The notes under the pieces were generated by a model. It was not told the origin of the DNA. It saw only the letters and a list, made by a program, of their open reading frames with translations, and searched no databases. 59,059 nt of DNA from Yersinia similis (GTDB taxonomy: Bacteria; Pseudomonadota; Gammaproteobacteria; Enterobacterales; Enterobacteriaceae): NCBI RefSeq assembly GCF_001053095.1, contig NZ_CGBP01000028.1, forward strand, positions 1-59,059. The letters are read 5' to 3'. The translations under genes were made by a program, and so were the position numbers. Shown piece after piece: positions 8,876-17,986 of the stretch (the first letter of the stretch is position 1; each line of letters begins with the position of its first letter).

Positions 8876-11695
8876 TTATTTAACCATAAGGGACTGGCCC
8901 TGACTGATGATAAACGTGGATTCGCATGTAATGAGTGGCTGTAGCAGCACATGAATTATTTCATCAAGGTGAATGATGTCTTGCTGTGTCAGCGTTTCAT
9001 GAGTGTCGAGAGAGTGTTCTAATTGAATGACTGCATCTTGTAATTCAATGAGCCCAGCTTGCCCGGCACAGCCTTTTATGGTGTGAAGCGTATGGGATAA
9101 TTCGGGCAAGTTTTCAATAGTGTCTTTGGCCTGTTGAATTAATCCTTGCAGTGACTGATAAAGTTTCAGGGACAGGGTACTGTCCGCGAGATCCAGTAAT
9201 GGTTGAGGTTCAGATAGTTGTGGTGATAGAACGACTCCACGTTCAAGCTGGAATTGCGCGGTCAGATCTAACATTTCAGCCAACTGGCCGAGGGTAACAG
9301 GTTTGGAAAGGTAGTGGTTCATTCCAGCCTGACTGGTTTTGATTTGCTCATCTGGGCTGGCATTGGCACTCAGGGCGGTGATCATGCAGTGGCTATCAAT
9401 GTTCGCCGGATCATGACGCCAGAGTGCCGTGGTGGCTAGCCCGTCCAGTTCAGGCATTCGAATATCCATTAGCACTAAATCAAAACTGTGTTGACGTCCA
9501 ATTATCAGTGCGGTTGTACCACTGTCTGCTAGCGTGACCTGATGCCCCAGTTGCTGCAACATCATTCCGGTAATATCGCGATTAGTTTCTGAGTCATCAA
9601 CCAGCAGAATACGCATCTGCCAAGGTTGCAGTGGGAGGTTCTTGACCGACTCTGTCTCTGAACCTTGTAGATATTGTTTCAGGTTGGCGTATAGCCTGCC
9701 GGGTAAGTAACATAATGCGTTATCCACAAAGTACCGTGATGGCTGATTGGGTAACTCTGGCTGGCAGGTCATGCCCCATGCTGATAATTGAGCATGTAAG
9801 CATCGTGGTGCGGATAACTCGCCATGAAAAGGTACTGGCGGTGTGATTGTACTGAAGGGAAGATATAATGAAAAACAGCTACCCTGACCCGGTTCACTGA
9901 ATACTGTCAGGTGCCCTCCCATCATTTTGGTCAGGTTATCTGCGATAGCCAGCCCCAGACCGGTTCCTTGTTCATGGTCACTGGTCTGCATAAAAGGTTG
10001 GAATATTGTTTGCTGATGTTGCACGTCAATACCACAACCTGTGTCCTCAACGGTAAAACAAAGCGTTTGGTTTTGACGCCTGACCTTGAGTTGAATACAG
10101 CCCTGCGGTGTGAACTTAACAGCATTACCCAATAAATTAACCAGAATCTGTCTTAAACGCAGTGTATCCATCTCAAGTTCCAGTGGGATATCGGCACTGA
10201 CAAATGTGGATAGCGCTAATGACTTACTCAATGCCTGGCTATGAATGGTTAACATCGCTTGATCCAGCAAAGGCAGTAGAGCCGTTTTTTCCAGCGACAG
10301 TGTCATTTGTCCTGATTCAATACGTGAAAAATCTAACAGGTTGTTGATGATTGCGAGCAGTGACAACGAACACTGGTGGGCCGTTTCCGCTAACCTGGTT
10401 TGCCCAGCATCTAGTGGTGTATTTTGTAATAATTCAACGGCCCCCAACGTACCGTTGAGCGGTGTACGGATTTCATGGCTTATCGTGGTCAGATGGTCGC
10501 TTTTACGGCGGTTAGCCTGCTCAGCAGCTCGCTTGGCTTCTGCCAGAGCCAGAGTGCGCTCCTTCACCTTCATTTCCAAGGTGTCATATTGTTCGTTCAA
10601 CGTATCCAGTAAGTTGTTATAAGCGCGGGCAATATGCCCTAATTCATCTATTCGGTTTATGGGAAGTCGGGGTTCCATTGCCTGTGGCCCGGTAGCGCCA
10701 ATGATATTGATGAAATTCCACAAAGGGATCGCCAGATAATATCGCAGCAACAGTGACAGTACTGACGTGAGCAATAGCAAAATAGCCAGAGCGAAAGGAA
10801 GTTGATATAAGGCGGGCTTCAGTGCCTCCCAGGCAAAGCCCATTCGTGGATAAACAACTAGTTGCTGCCAACCCGGCCCTTTCAATTGGGTACGTAATAC
10901 TAAATAATCGGGTGTTTGCTGCCAGCCATCGTGTAATTTACTGTTTTTGAGTTGATTAAGAATTTCATGTAGTTGATTTGATGATGTTGCTTGCTGAGAA
11001 ATAGGTAATAATTCACCATTCTTATCCAACAATAAATTAATGTCTCTTTGCTCGACAGGGTGATTATAGGCGACGAGATCGTTCAGTTTTAAGGCGAAGC
11101 CAGCCAAGGTGCCCGCTTTATCACACGCCGCGACAGAAACATGCCAGCCACCTTGAGGCGTATAGGTGGGCACTCCCCAATAGATATTATTGTGAGTAGG
11201 GAATTTTGGGAGCAAAAATAAATCTTTGCGCCGTTGATTCAGATAATCACTCGATGATTTTTGGGGTGGGAATAACACAATTCCCTCTTTTTGTTTGATA
11301 ATGAAACTGTCGAGATAATACGTTTGTCCGGCTGTGCCATACGCTTGAATTATCCACAGATCATTTTTGTGTTGATTAATATTGCAGCTATCCAGATTAA
11401 AAGGAATATAGTGGCTGTCATAATGTTTTATCGATATTTCAGGCAACGGTGAGGTGTTCTGGAGGCTTTCTCGTCGGCTTATTAACGAGGTTGCATCACG
11501 TTCAGCTCCTTCAAACTGGTGATTACTTAAGTCCGCCCGCATCGATGCCATATGTGTTAACTCATTGATTAATCTTTGACGTGTATTTTCATATGAAAAA
11601 AATGCCGTTGTTGCGATTAATATTAACCAAATAACGGTTAGTGTGACGCCCAGTAATAATGTCAATCGAGTGACAAGTGATGATGCTTTATCCAT
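8876..11695 (-). CDS. Hybrid sensor histidine kinase, SsrA-like
   Basis: A 939-residue inner-membrane tripartite sensor. In order: TM1 (about 10-35); a periplasmic sensor of about 250 residues; TM2 (about 295-318); HAMP and coiled coil (320-390); HisKA with His407 in ISHEIRTPLNG; HATPase (NLLGNAVKF, GTGLGLAI); a receiver with Asp744 in LMDIRMPEL; and an Hpt domain with His871 in LHTIKGCAG. The phosphorelay would run His407, Asp744, His871, then Asp54 of the regulator next door. The architecture is that of SsrA/BarA-type kinases. The signal is not readable from sequence. It diverges from the T3SS operon. Confidence 0.92.
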   Translation of the reverse strand: MDKASSLVTRLTLLLGVTLTVIWLILIATTAFFSYENTRQRLINELTHMASMRADLSNHQFEGAERDATSLISRRESLQNTSPLPEISIKHYDSHYIPFNLDSCNINQHKNDLWIIQAYGTAGQTYYLDSFIIKQKEGIVLFPPQKSSSDYLNQRRKDLFLLPKFPTHNNIYWGVPTYTPQGGWHVSVAACDKAGTLAGFALKLNDLVAYNHPVEQRDINLLLDKNGELLPISQQATSSNQLHEILNQLKNSKLHDGWQQTPDYLVLRTQLKGPGWQQLVVYPRMGFAWEALKPALYQLPFALAILLLLTSVLSLLLRYYLAIPLWNFINIIGATGPQAMEPRLPINRIDELGHIARAYNNLLDTLNEQYDTLEMKVKERTLALAEAKRAAEQANRRKSDHLTTISHEIRTPLNGTLGAVELLQNTPLDAGQTRLAETAHQCSLSLLAIINNLLDFSRIESGQMTLSLEKTALLPLLDQAMLTIHSQALSKSLALSTFVSADIPLELEMDTLRLRQILVNLLGNAVKFTPQGCIQLKVRRQNQTLCFTVEDTGCGIDVQHQQTIFQPFMQTSDHEQGTGLGLAIADNLTKMMGGHLTVFSEPGQGSCFSLYLPFSTITPPVPFHGELSAPRCLHAQLSAWGMTCQPELPNQPSRYFVDNALCYLPGRLYANLKQYLQGSETESVKNLPLQPWQMRILLVDDSETNRDITGMMLQQLGHQVTLADSGTTALIIGRQHSFDLVLMDIRMPELDGLATTALWRHDPANIDSHCMITALSANASPDEQIKTSQAGMNHYLSKPVTLGQLAEMLDLTAQFQLERGVVLSPQLSEPQPLLDLADSTLSLKLYQSLQGLIQQAKDTIENLPELSHTLHTIKGCAGQAGLIELQDAVIQLEHSLDTHETLTQQDIIHLDEIIHVLLQPLITCESTFIISQGQSLMVK

Positions 11696-11778
11696 AAAGT
11701 CACCTGATTTTTTTCTTCAGTACGCCATAGATGATAAGGGATATCAAGAATTACACTGATATAATTACTCATCGTTAT

Positions 11779-11825
11779 AGATTCATTTAGCTCTATGAAT
11801 CTGAGCGCTAATCAGGTCATGACCT
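11779..11825. promoter_or_regulatory. Two palindromes in the ssrA-like / sctC divergent region
   Basis: AGATTCAT (11779-11786) is mirrored by ATGAATCT (11795-11802) with an 8-base spacer, and a perfect 12-base palindrome AGGTCATGACCT lies at 11814-11825. Both sit in the 174-base gap between the leftward kinase gene and the rightward T3SS operon. That is where the SsrB-like or AraC-like regulator would act. Operator function is inferred from position and symmetry only. Confidence 0.45.
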
Positions 11826-11938
11826 TATTGTGGTCGCCAGATTATAAAGGATAATTATTCAATATCTCGATGATCGGTTTACGCCGAAAACCGTATTTAA
11901 ATTTAAGAAATTATAAGTGGAAGTCGCTAATCTATATC

Positions 11939-13438
11939 ATGAGAAAAATAACGGGTCTGATATTGCTGTTTTTTGCCACATTTTTGCCTTATGGGAAAAT
12001 CTCTTATGGGAAAGTGATTCCTTGGCAAGGCGAGCCTTTTTTTATTTATAGCCGAGGTATGGCAGTCTCTGAATTATTAAAAGATTTGGGTATGAATTAC
12101 GGTATTCCTGTGGTGGTCAGTGCGGAAATAAATGAGCACTTTACTGGGAAGATTAGGGATAAAACACCCGAAAAAATCCTATCGGAGTTAGCTGGGCGAT
12201 ATAATATAACGTGGTATTACGATGGTGAAACACTCTATTTTTACCCAGCTCAATCAATCAAGCGGGAGTTTATATCCCCCGATGGTCTGGCAGCAAATAC
12301 GTTAGTTAAATATCTCCAGCGCGGTGACGTGCTGGCGGGGAAAAACTGTGCCATAAAAGCGATTCCCCATCTTGATACCCTTGAGGTCAAGGGGGTGCCT
12401 ATCTGCATCGAACGCGTAAAAGCAGTAAGCAAAATGCTTTCTGAGCAAGTTCGTCACCAAAACCAAAATAAAGAAACAGTGAAAGTTTTCCCGCTGAAAT
12501 ATGCTTCAGCAGCGGATTCGGATTATCAGTACCGAGATCAAAACGTCAGATTACCGGGGTTGGTCAGTGTGTTACGAGAGTTGAACCAAGGAAATAATTT
12601 GCCTTTAGTGGGCGGTAACCAACCGGAAGGAAATCAAGCAAGCTCGCCGGTATTTTCGGCAGATCCTCGGCAAAATGCCGTCATTATTCGCGATCGTCAG
12701 GCTAATATGCCGATCTATCGCAGCTTGATTACCCAACTGGATCAGCGGCCAATTCAGATAGAAATTTCTGTCACTATTATTGATGTTGATGCGGGAGATA
12801 TCAGCCAACTGGGTGTTGATTGGTCTGCATCCGCTTCTATTGGTGGAACGGGGGTCTCATTTAATAGCACCTTTGCCAAGAGTAATGCTGAAGGTTTTTC
12901 TACCGTGATTGGTGATACGGGGAACTTTATGGTTCGTCTGAATGCGTTACAAAAAAATTCACGAGCCAGAATTTTATCTCAACCTTCAGTGGTGACCCTG
13001 AATAATATTCAGGCGGTACTGGATAAAAACGTGACGTTTTATACCAAGCTGCAAGGTGAGAAAGTGGCCAAACTTGAATCTGTCACTTCAGGGTCATTAC
13101 TGCGTGTGACACCAAGAATGATCGAGACCGAGGGGGTACAAGAGGTTTTACTTAATCTCAATATTCAGGATGGCCAGCAGCAAGCTTCTACCAATAGCAA
13201 TGAGCCATTACCCGAAATACGAAACTCAGACATTTCGACTCAGGCCACGTTACAGGTTGGGCAAAGTTTACTTTTGGGCGGATTTATTCAGGACACGCAG
13301 ATTGAGTCACAAAATAAAATTCCTTTACTGGGTGATATTCCTCTATTAGGTGGGTTGTTCCGCAGTACGGATAAACAATCTCACAGCGTGGTCAGACTCT
13401 TCCTGATCAAGGCTGTTCCGGTTAATGCAGGGGAATAA
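11939..13438 (+). CDS. sctC: T3SS outer-membrane secretin SctC (SsaC-like)
   Basis: Forms the outer-membrane ring of the injectisome. With ATG 11939 it has 499 residues and begins with a clean signal peptide (MRKITGLILLFFATFLPYG). An in-frame ATG at 11870 would add 23 residues before the signal, which is less likely, though neither start has a strong ribosome site. N0/N1-type domains occupy about 25-170, an N3-like domain follows, and the secretin channel domain fills the C-terminal half (LSQPSVVTLNN; LQVGQSLLLGGFIQ; PLLGDIPLLGGLF). The length is typical of SsaC/EscC. First gene of the rightward island. Confidence 0.93.
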   Translation: MRKITGLILLFFATFLPYGKISYGKVIPWQGEPFFIYSRGMAVSELLKDLGMNYGIPVVVSAEINEHFTGKIRDKTPEKILSELAGRYNITWYYDGETLYFYPAQSIKREFISPDGLAANTLVKYLQRGDVLAGKNCAIKAIPHLDTLEVKGVPICIERVKAVSKMLSEQVRHQNQNKETVKVFPLKYASAADSDYQYRDQNVRLPGLVSVLRELNQGNNLPLVGGNQPEGNQASSPVFSADPRQNAVIIRDRQANMPIYRSLITQLDQRPIQIEISVTIIDVDAGDISQLGVDWSASASIGGTGVSFNSTFAKSNAEGFSTVIGDTGNFMVRLNALQKNSRARILSQPSVVTLNNIQAVLDKNVTFYTKLQGEKVAKLESVTSGSLLRVTPRMIETEGVQEVLLNLNIQDGQQQASTNSNEPLPEIRNSDISTQATLQVGQSLLLGGFIQDTQIESQNKIPLLGDIPLLGGLFRSTDKQSHSVVRLFLIKAVPVNAGE

Positions 13439-13439
13439 C

Positions 13440-14654
13440 ATGACCACCGTATTCAAGCTTCGCCTGCTAAATGGTGATCTCAATGGTCGTGAGCTGATAT
13501 TACCGGAAGGTGAATTTACACTGGGAGAACAGGGATGTGATGTTCTGCTGCCTTTATCTGACGGCAATATAGTGACGCTATATGTTAATGAATATCAGGT
13601 AATGATACAGGTGGCGGGGGAGGTTTGGATTAATGGTGCACAGCACGATTTACACGCTCCCCTTCCTCTGTTGCAATCGGTTGAGATTGCCGGATTGGTA
13701 TTTGTTCTGGGTGAAAAAACGGATATTTTGAGTGGAATTAAAGCCACTCACCGTGCGAGGTTCCCTTTATTGGTATGGCTGGTTATTGCGATATGTGTAC
13801 CCTTATCACTGCTGTTTGTTTTTCTATTTTGGTTAACCACTCAGCCTGAGACATTACGTGCTTCGATTCTTGCGGATGTCCCGACGCAATTAGCCGAACA
13901 CCTGCGCGAACCCGCTTTGCAGGGCATAGAGGGAACCTGGCTAGCGGATGGGAGTGTCACGTTAAGTGGGCATTGTGCCTCGTCCTCAATTATGGAGCCA
14001 CTGCAACATTTTTTACTGCGTAACCATATCGCCTTTCGTAATCAATTGGTTTGTGATGATCGCTTAATCGCTTCCGTTAGTGATCTATTACATCAGCATG
14101 GTTACCACGATATTGAGGTGCGCATCGGTGATGAGCCGGGAAATATTGTTATTCATGGTGCCGTTCAAATGGGTGATCAATGGTTAAGCGTGCAGGACAC
14201 GCTAGCGGCGGTTCCGGGGTTGAAAGGTTGGCTGGTGGTTAATGCTCATTCAGGGCAAATACAACAACTGGTGGAACGCTTAAGGACGGCAGGCTTATTA
14301 GGCCTCTTAAGCATGACGGAAAGTAATAAAGAGCTGACCATCAGCGGTGTGCTGTCATCTAAACAGCAGCAGCAGTTAACGGAGACATTGGCCGCTTTAT
14401 CTCAGCAGCAACCTGGTTTTCCGTCAGTCAGATATCAGAATATCCCGGCGTCAGACCGAACGGATCAATTTCTTCCGGCAAAGGTCGTTAGCTATGGAGG
14501 AAATACCCATTCGGCATTTGTGCGGTTAGCTAATGGTGGGCGTTTGCAGCAAGGGAGTGTGTTGGCAAATGGTTATAAAGTGATTTTTATTGGGGAACAG
14601 GGGCTTGCATTATTAAAAGCAAATAATTTAGTACATATCCCCATGGATTTCTAA
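13440..14654 (+). CDS. sctD: T3SS inner-membrane ring protein SctD (SsaD-like)
   Basis: A 404-residue protein with a cytoplasmic FHA-like N-terminus (about 1-95), one transmembrane helix (LLVWLVIAICVPLSLLFVFLF, about 108-128) and a long periplasmic region with repeated ring-building folds. This is the YscD/SsaD layout of the outer ring of the basal body. ATG 13440 lies one base after the sctC stop, inside AACATGACC; an earlier in-frame ATG at 13425 would overlap sctC. Confidence 0.9.
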   Translation: MTTVFKLRLLNGDLNGRELILPEGEFTLGEQGCDVLLPLSDGNIVTLYVNEYQVMIQVAGEVWINGAQHDLHAPLPLLQSVEIAGLVFVLGEKTDILSGIKATHRARFPLLVWLVIAICVPLSLLFVFLFWLTTQPETLRASILADVPTQLAEHLREPALQGIEGTWLADGSVTLSGHCASSSIMEPLQHFLLRNHIAFRNQLVCDDRLIASVSDLLHQHGYHDIEVRIGDEPGNIVIHGAVQMGDQWLSVQDTLAAVPGLKGWLVVNAHSGQIQQLVERLRTAGLLGLLSMTESNKELTISGVLSSKQQQQLTETLAALSQQQPGFPSVRYQNIPASDRTDQFLPAKVVSYGGNTHSAFVRLANGGRLQQGSVLANGYKVIFIGEQGLALLKANNLVHIPMDF

Positions 14655-14672
14655 GGTTCAGGAGCAACGGAA

Positions 14673-14894
14673 ATGCGGCATATTACTGTGCTGGAAGAAG
14701 ATATTAAACATGATCCTGCAGCAATCCAACAAAGAAAAGAGGTATTGGCGAAAGGAAGGAAACTAATTACCTATCAATTATCTCAGCTGCATACACAGGG
14801 AAATTATCAGTCGCTTAATAACATAATGCTGGCATTGCAACGAGCAGAGGAAATAATAGAAATACTGACGCTACGCTATAGGAATAAAAAATAA
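14673..14894 (+). CDS. sctE-like: Small T3SS protein, SsaE/YscE-like co-chaperone
   Basis: A 73-residue, largely helical and charged protein (LQRAEEIIEILTLRYRN at the end) with AGGAGCAACGG upstream. By size, helical character and place after sctD it corresponds to SsaE, the small partner of the SsaG/SsaH needle chaperone set. The resemblance is weak at sequence level, so the call rests mostly on synteny. Confidence 0.65.
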   Translation: MRHITVLEEDIKHDPAAIQQRKEVLAKGRKLITYQLSQLHTQGNYQSLNNIMLALQRAEEIIEILTLRYRNKK

Positions 14895-15001
14895 AGTGAT
14901 GTATTACTGTCTGATTATACAGACTTCAGGTGAATGCCGGATACGTATTGTCAGTATTATTTGTCAAACTGCATAAGATTAATCGTTCCTTAAGGAATAT
15001 C

Positions 15002-15709
15002 ATGAAGTCAATACAGTTTATTTTATTTCGGCAAGAGGGCGTATTACGCAGTGATGGCGAACGCTATGCTATACCTGCGGGGAAATTAGTAATTGCTGAT
15101 GAGCAGGCCAGTGCCTCTGCGTTTGCAAACAGTGCTGTCACCTCGATATTATGTTACCCAATAGATCTTTTTCCGATATATCAGGATTTAGCCAGAGGAA
15201 CACTGTCATTGAATAAAGGCAGTTTACCTCATGTGGTAAATGATAAATATAAAGTATTGCCAGCTAACATTGAGATTATACAAGCTGCCGAACAGTTAAT
15301 TAATATAGAGCGTGTTGCGTCTCTGCGGTTTCTTTATCTTTATTGTTTAGGTATTGATAACGTTTATTTCTCCAAGTTGTTAGATTCCATTGTTGGCACG
15401 AATAATGAACTACTTGAATTTTTCGAAAAGAATCGGCTCAACCCATGGAGCGTTTCACGTTATGCCAATGAGTTGGGTATTTCGACCCGGAAACTGAATT
15501 TCCTGTTTTATGAGAAGTTCGGCATGTCGGCTAAACAGTGGTTACTGGATCAGCGTTTGAAAAAGGGCTGTGAGCTATTACTTTCTACCCGCTTACGGGT
15601 GGCAGATATTGCAATGGAGTGTGGTTTTAGTAATCACGCACACTTCTCAGATAGCTTTCGTCGGCGCTTTCAGCAATGCCCATCGCATATGCGTTCACTT
15701 ATTGAATAG
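15002..15709 (+). CDS. AraC-family transcription regulator inside the T3SS operon
   Basis: A 235-residue protein with an N-terminal half of unknown fold and a C-terminal AraC/XylS DNA-binding domain with two helix-turn-helix units (WSVSRYANELGISTRKLNFLF and VADIAMECGFSNHAHFSDSFRRRF). ATG 15002 has TAAGGA eight bases upstream; a longer frame from 14930 lacks this. It is of the ExsA/InvF class of T3SS activators by domain type and context. In Salmonella SPI-2 this position, between ssaE and ssaG, holds the translocon and effector genes, so here a regulator replaces them. It probably activates the island. Confidence 0.9.
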   Translation: MKSIQFILFRQEGVLRSDGERYAIPAGKLVIADEQASASAFANSAVTSILCYPIDLFPIYQDLARGTLSLNKGSLPHVVNDKYKVLPANIEIIQAAEQLINIERVASLRFLYLYCLGIDNVYFSKLLDSIVGTNNELLEFFEKNRLNPWSVSRYANELGISTRKLNFLFYEKFGMSAKQWLLDQRLKKGCELLLSTRLRVADIAMECGFSNHAHFSDSFRRRFQQCPSHMRSLIE

Positions 15710-15718
15710 GAGAATCTG

Positions 15719-15934
15719 ATGCATATAAGTAGCCCAATGGGCCAATTGACAAACGATATTCATCAGGCCAAACAGGAGTATCAGAACCAGATGGCGGCAA
15801 TGAATATCAATGAACCTGAACATATGTTGAAGTCGCAATTCACCATGAATCAGTATTCGGCTTTTCTCGATTTAAAAAGCATCGAGATGAAGATGATCAA
15901 CGATATAAGAAACAGAATCCTGTCCCGTATATGA
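15719..15934 (+). CDS. sctF: T3SS needle subunit SctF (SsaG-like)
   Basis: A 71-residue protein of the YscF/PrgI/SsaG needle family, which polymerises into the extracellular needle. The end of the protein (LKSQFTMNQYSAFLDLKS, then MIKDM-like KMINDIRNRILSRI) closely follows the SsaG pattern of a helix, a QF..QYS turn and a hydrophobic C-terminal helix ending in Ile. AGGAG precedes the start, and the stop overlaps the next gene by four bases (ATGA). Confidence 0.92.
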   Translation: MHISSPMGQLTNDIHQAKQEYQNQMAAMNINEPEHMLKSQFTMNQYSAFLDLKSIEMKMINDIRNRILSRI

Positions 15935-16179
15935 ACTTACTTTCAGCGGATTGCCGTCAGTTGGTGGTCGAAGCCGCACTGGCGGGCGTCAATCACAGCT
16001 TGTTGACCGAAGCCCACGATATCCTCAATGCGTTGCCCTTATTAATACCGGAGCCTCGGGTACGTTTGGTTTGTGAGGCAATGTTGCGGTTCGGGCTCGG
16101 TGATAAGACCCAGGCGCGGGCTTTGCTGGCGACATCGGGGGAAGAAGACGCTCAGATTCTGCTGGGTCTACTGCGATAA
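15931..16179 (+). CDS. sctG: T3SS needle chaperone SctG (SsaH-like)
   Basis: An 82-residue helical protein of the YscG/EscG/SsaH type, TPR-like, which with the SsaE-like protein would hold needle subunits unpolymerised in the cytoplasm. It starts inside the sctF stop (ATGA overlap), which argues for coupled translation. A stretch of 97 bases follows before the next gene, containing a small inverted repeat (TTAGG..CCTAA near 16225). Confidence 0.82.
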   Translation: MNLLSADCRQLVVEAALAGVNHSLLTEAHDILNALPLLIPEPRVRLVCEAMLRFGLGDKTQARALLATSGEEDAQILLGLLR

Positions 16180-16276
16180 GAGGTGGGTCAGTGGCTAACA
16201 AAGTCAACTGACGGGAAATATGCCGTTAGGGTAATCCTAAGACAGAATTAATTTTTTATTAATAGGCGATGATCAG

Positions 16277-16528
16277 ATGAATATTAGTAGCGTTCAAGCC
16301 GTTACTGGCTTGTTTCAGGCCACAGAGTCGCCAGTGGGTGACACACAGCAAGTGACAAAATTTGCCGAGTTAATGGGGCAGCCATCATCACCTGAATTAA
16401 TGATGACACCAGAATCATTGCTGATACAGCAGGCTGAATGGATGCACGCTTCACTGGCGGTAGATTTAGCCGCCAAAGTGGCCGGTGTGATGGGGCAGAA
16501 CATTAATAAATTGGTCAATATGCAATGA
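16277..16528 (+). CDS. sctI: T3SS inner rod SctI (SsaI-like)
   Basis: An 83-residue protein with an amphipathic C-terminal helix (LAAKVAGVMGQNINKLVNMQ) typical of the YscI/PrgJ/SsaI rod family, which joins the export gate to the needle. It overlaps the start of sctJ by four bases. Length and order (needle, chaperone, rod, SctJ) match SPI-2. Confidence 0.87.
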   Translation: MNISSVQAVTGLFQATESPVGDTQQVTKFAELMGQPSSPELMMTPESLLIQQAEWMHASLAVDLAAKVAGVMGQNINKLVNMQ

Positions 16529-17256
16529 AATCTCTGCGGCAGATGTTAGCGATAGTCCTGATGACATTATCCCTTGCTGGCTGTGATATGGAGTTGTATA
16601 GCGGGCTGTCTGAGGGAGAGGCCAATCAAATGCTGGCATTGCTGATGCTGCACCAAATTAACGCCGAAAAGCAGATCGAAAAGGGTGGGATGGTTGGGCT
16701 AACTGTCGATAAGCGGCAATTTATTAATGCCGTTGAGCTGCTACGACAGAATGGTTTCCCCCGTCAACGTTTTATCACGGTGGATGAGCTATTTCCTGCC
16801 AACCAGTTAGTGACCTCTCCCACACAAGAGCAGGCCAAGATGGTTTTTCTGAAAGAACAGCAGTTGGAAAACATGCTGAGCCATATGGATGGGGTGATTC
16901 ATGCCGATGTCACAGTGGCAATGCCCATGTCGGTTGACGGAAAAAACAGTCTTCCGCATACCGCCTCGGTATTTATCAAGTATTCACCGGAAGTCAATTT
17001 ACAAAGTTATCAGTCGCAAATCAAAGGCTTGGTCCGTGATGCGGTTCCCGGTATTGATTACGCCAAGATAAGCGTAGTGATGCAGCCTGCGAACTACCGT
17101 TTCAGTGCCCCAGAAGCGGCGCAGCAACAGGGGCCACAAACCACGGTGCAATGGCTATTGCGCCATGTAGGAATGGTGCAGAACGTGGTGGGAGTGGCGT
17201 TTATCTCACTTATTGTATTGATGTTTGTGGGTTGGTTTTGTTATCGACGTAGGTAA
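16525..17256 (+). CDS. sctJ: T3SS inner-membrane ring lipoprotein SctJ (SsaJ-like)
   Basis: A 243-residue YscJ/PrgK/SsaJ-family lipoprotein. The signal peptide ends in a lipobox (SLAGC, Cys20 to be acylated); the periplasmic ring-building domain carries the family pattern LYSGLSEGEANQML; and a C-terminal transmembrane helix (VVGVAFISLIVLMFVGWFCY) is followed by basic residues. Together with SctD it forms the inner-membrane ring. Confidence 0.94.
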   Translation: MKSLRQMLAIVLMTLSLAGCDMELYSGLSEGEANQMLALLMLHQINAEKQIEKGGMVGLTVDKRQFINAVELLRQNGFPRQRFITVDELFPANQLVTSPTQEQAKMVFLKEQQLENMLSHMDGVIHADVTVAMPMSVDGKNSLPHTASVFIKYSPEVNLQSYQSQIKGLVRDAVPGIDYAKISVVMQPANYRFSAPEAAQQQGPQTTVQWLLRHVGMVQNVVGVAFISLIVLMFVGWFCYRRR

Positions 17257-17392
17257 AGGGCGGGCGACGCAAATAAAGAGCGGTCGTCAACAAAACGGTA
17301 TCTGTCAGCAAATCAGACATATCAGTACAGCCATCCGTGTCAGTAAATCATCGATAAAAAAGCGAATACCCAACATAACCAGGGAGGGCATG

Positions 17393-17986
17393 ATGGCGTT
17401 TTTACCGTCTATTGACGTTCAATATTTACACCAGTTAGCCTGGCGGCCAGCGCAGTTTGCCCACCCATTATGGTTGGCTGAGGTGGGTGTTAACCCAGAA
17501 AACTACGGTTATGGGCGCAGCCGGGCATTGGACTGTGCGTTGAATGGCATGCTGATTCAACGGCGAAAATTTCCGCAACAACCCCTGCCTGCGGTATTAA
17601 ACCATCGGCAACAGCGCCAAATCACACAGCGCCGACGCTTACCGGCCTTGTGTCTGGCGCTCGGGGTTGTCAGTTTGCAGTGTCATGATTATTTACGTCT
17701 CCGTCACTACCGGCAGGCGTTGTCTCCGCTGTTAAATGACGATGATATTCAACAACTGATTGGGATGGGATATCGCGGTCGGCGGCAAGCCAGCCTAAGC
17801 CCACAACAGCTGCCCGATGTGGCATTACGGCTGGGGCAAAGCCTTGCCTGCCAAGTTCGCAGTAACAATATTATTTGGCAGGCGGTCTCCATCTTGCTCC
17901 CCCCTAACCCACGTGCGCTATGCCTGTCACGCTCTATGCAGGTGCAAACAGAAGCCTGGTTAAGCCGGTTGGAGCGTTTATTGTGA
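17393..17986 (+). CDS. sctK: T3SS sorting-platform accessory protein, SctK-like
   Basis: A 197-residue cytoplasmic, Arg/Gln/Leu-rich protein located between sctJ and sctL, where Salmonella has the SctK-like gene STM1410. A GGGAGG site sits six bases before ATG 17393; the ATG at 17390 is the alternative. The frame extends upstream to 17225 but that part overlaps sctJ and is not protein-like. SctK proteins link the SctQ/SctL/SctN platform to SctD. Sequence similarity in this family is low, so order and size carry the call. Confidence 0.75.
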   Translation: MAFLPSIDVQYLHQLAWRPAQFAHPLWLAEVGVNPENYGYGRSRALDCALNGMLIQRRKFPQQPLPAVLNHRQQRQITQRRRLPALCLALGVVSLQCHDYLRLRHYRQALSPLLNDDDIQQLIGMGYRGRRQASLSPQQLPDVALRLGQSLACQVRSNNIIWQAVSILLPPNPRALCLSRSMQVQTEAWLSRLERLL

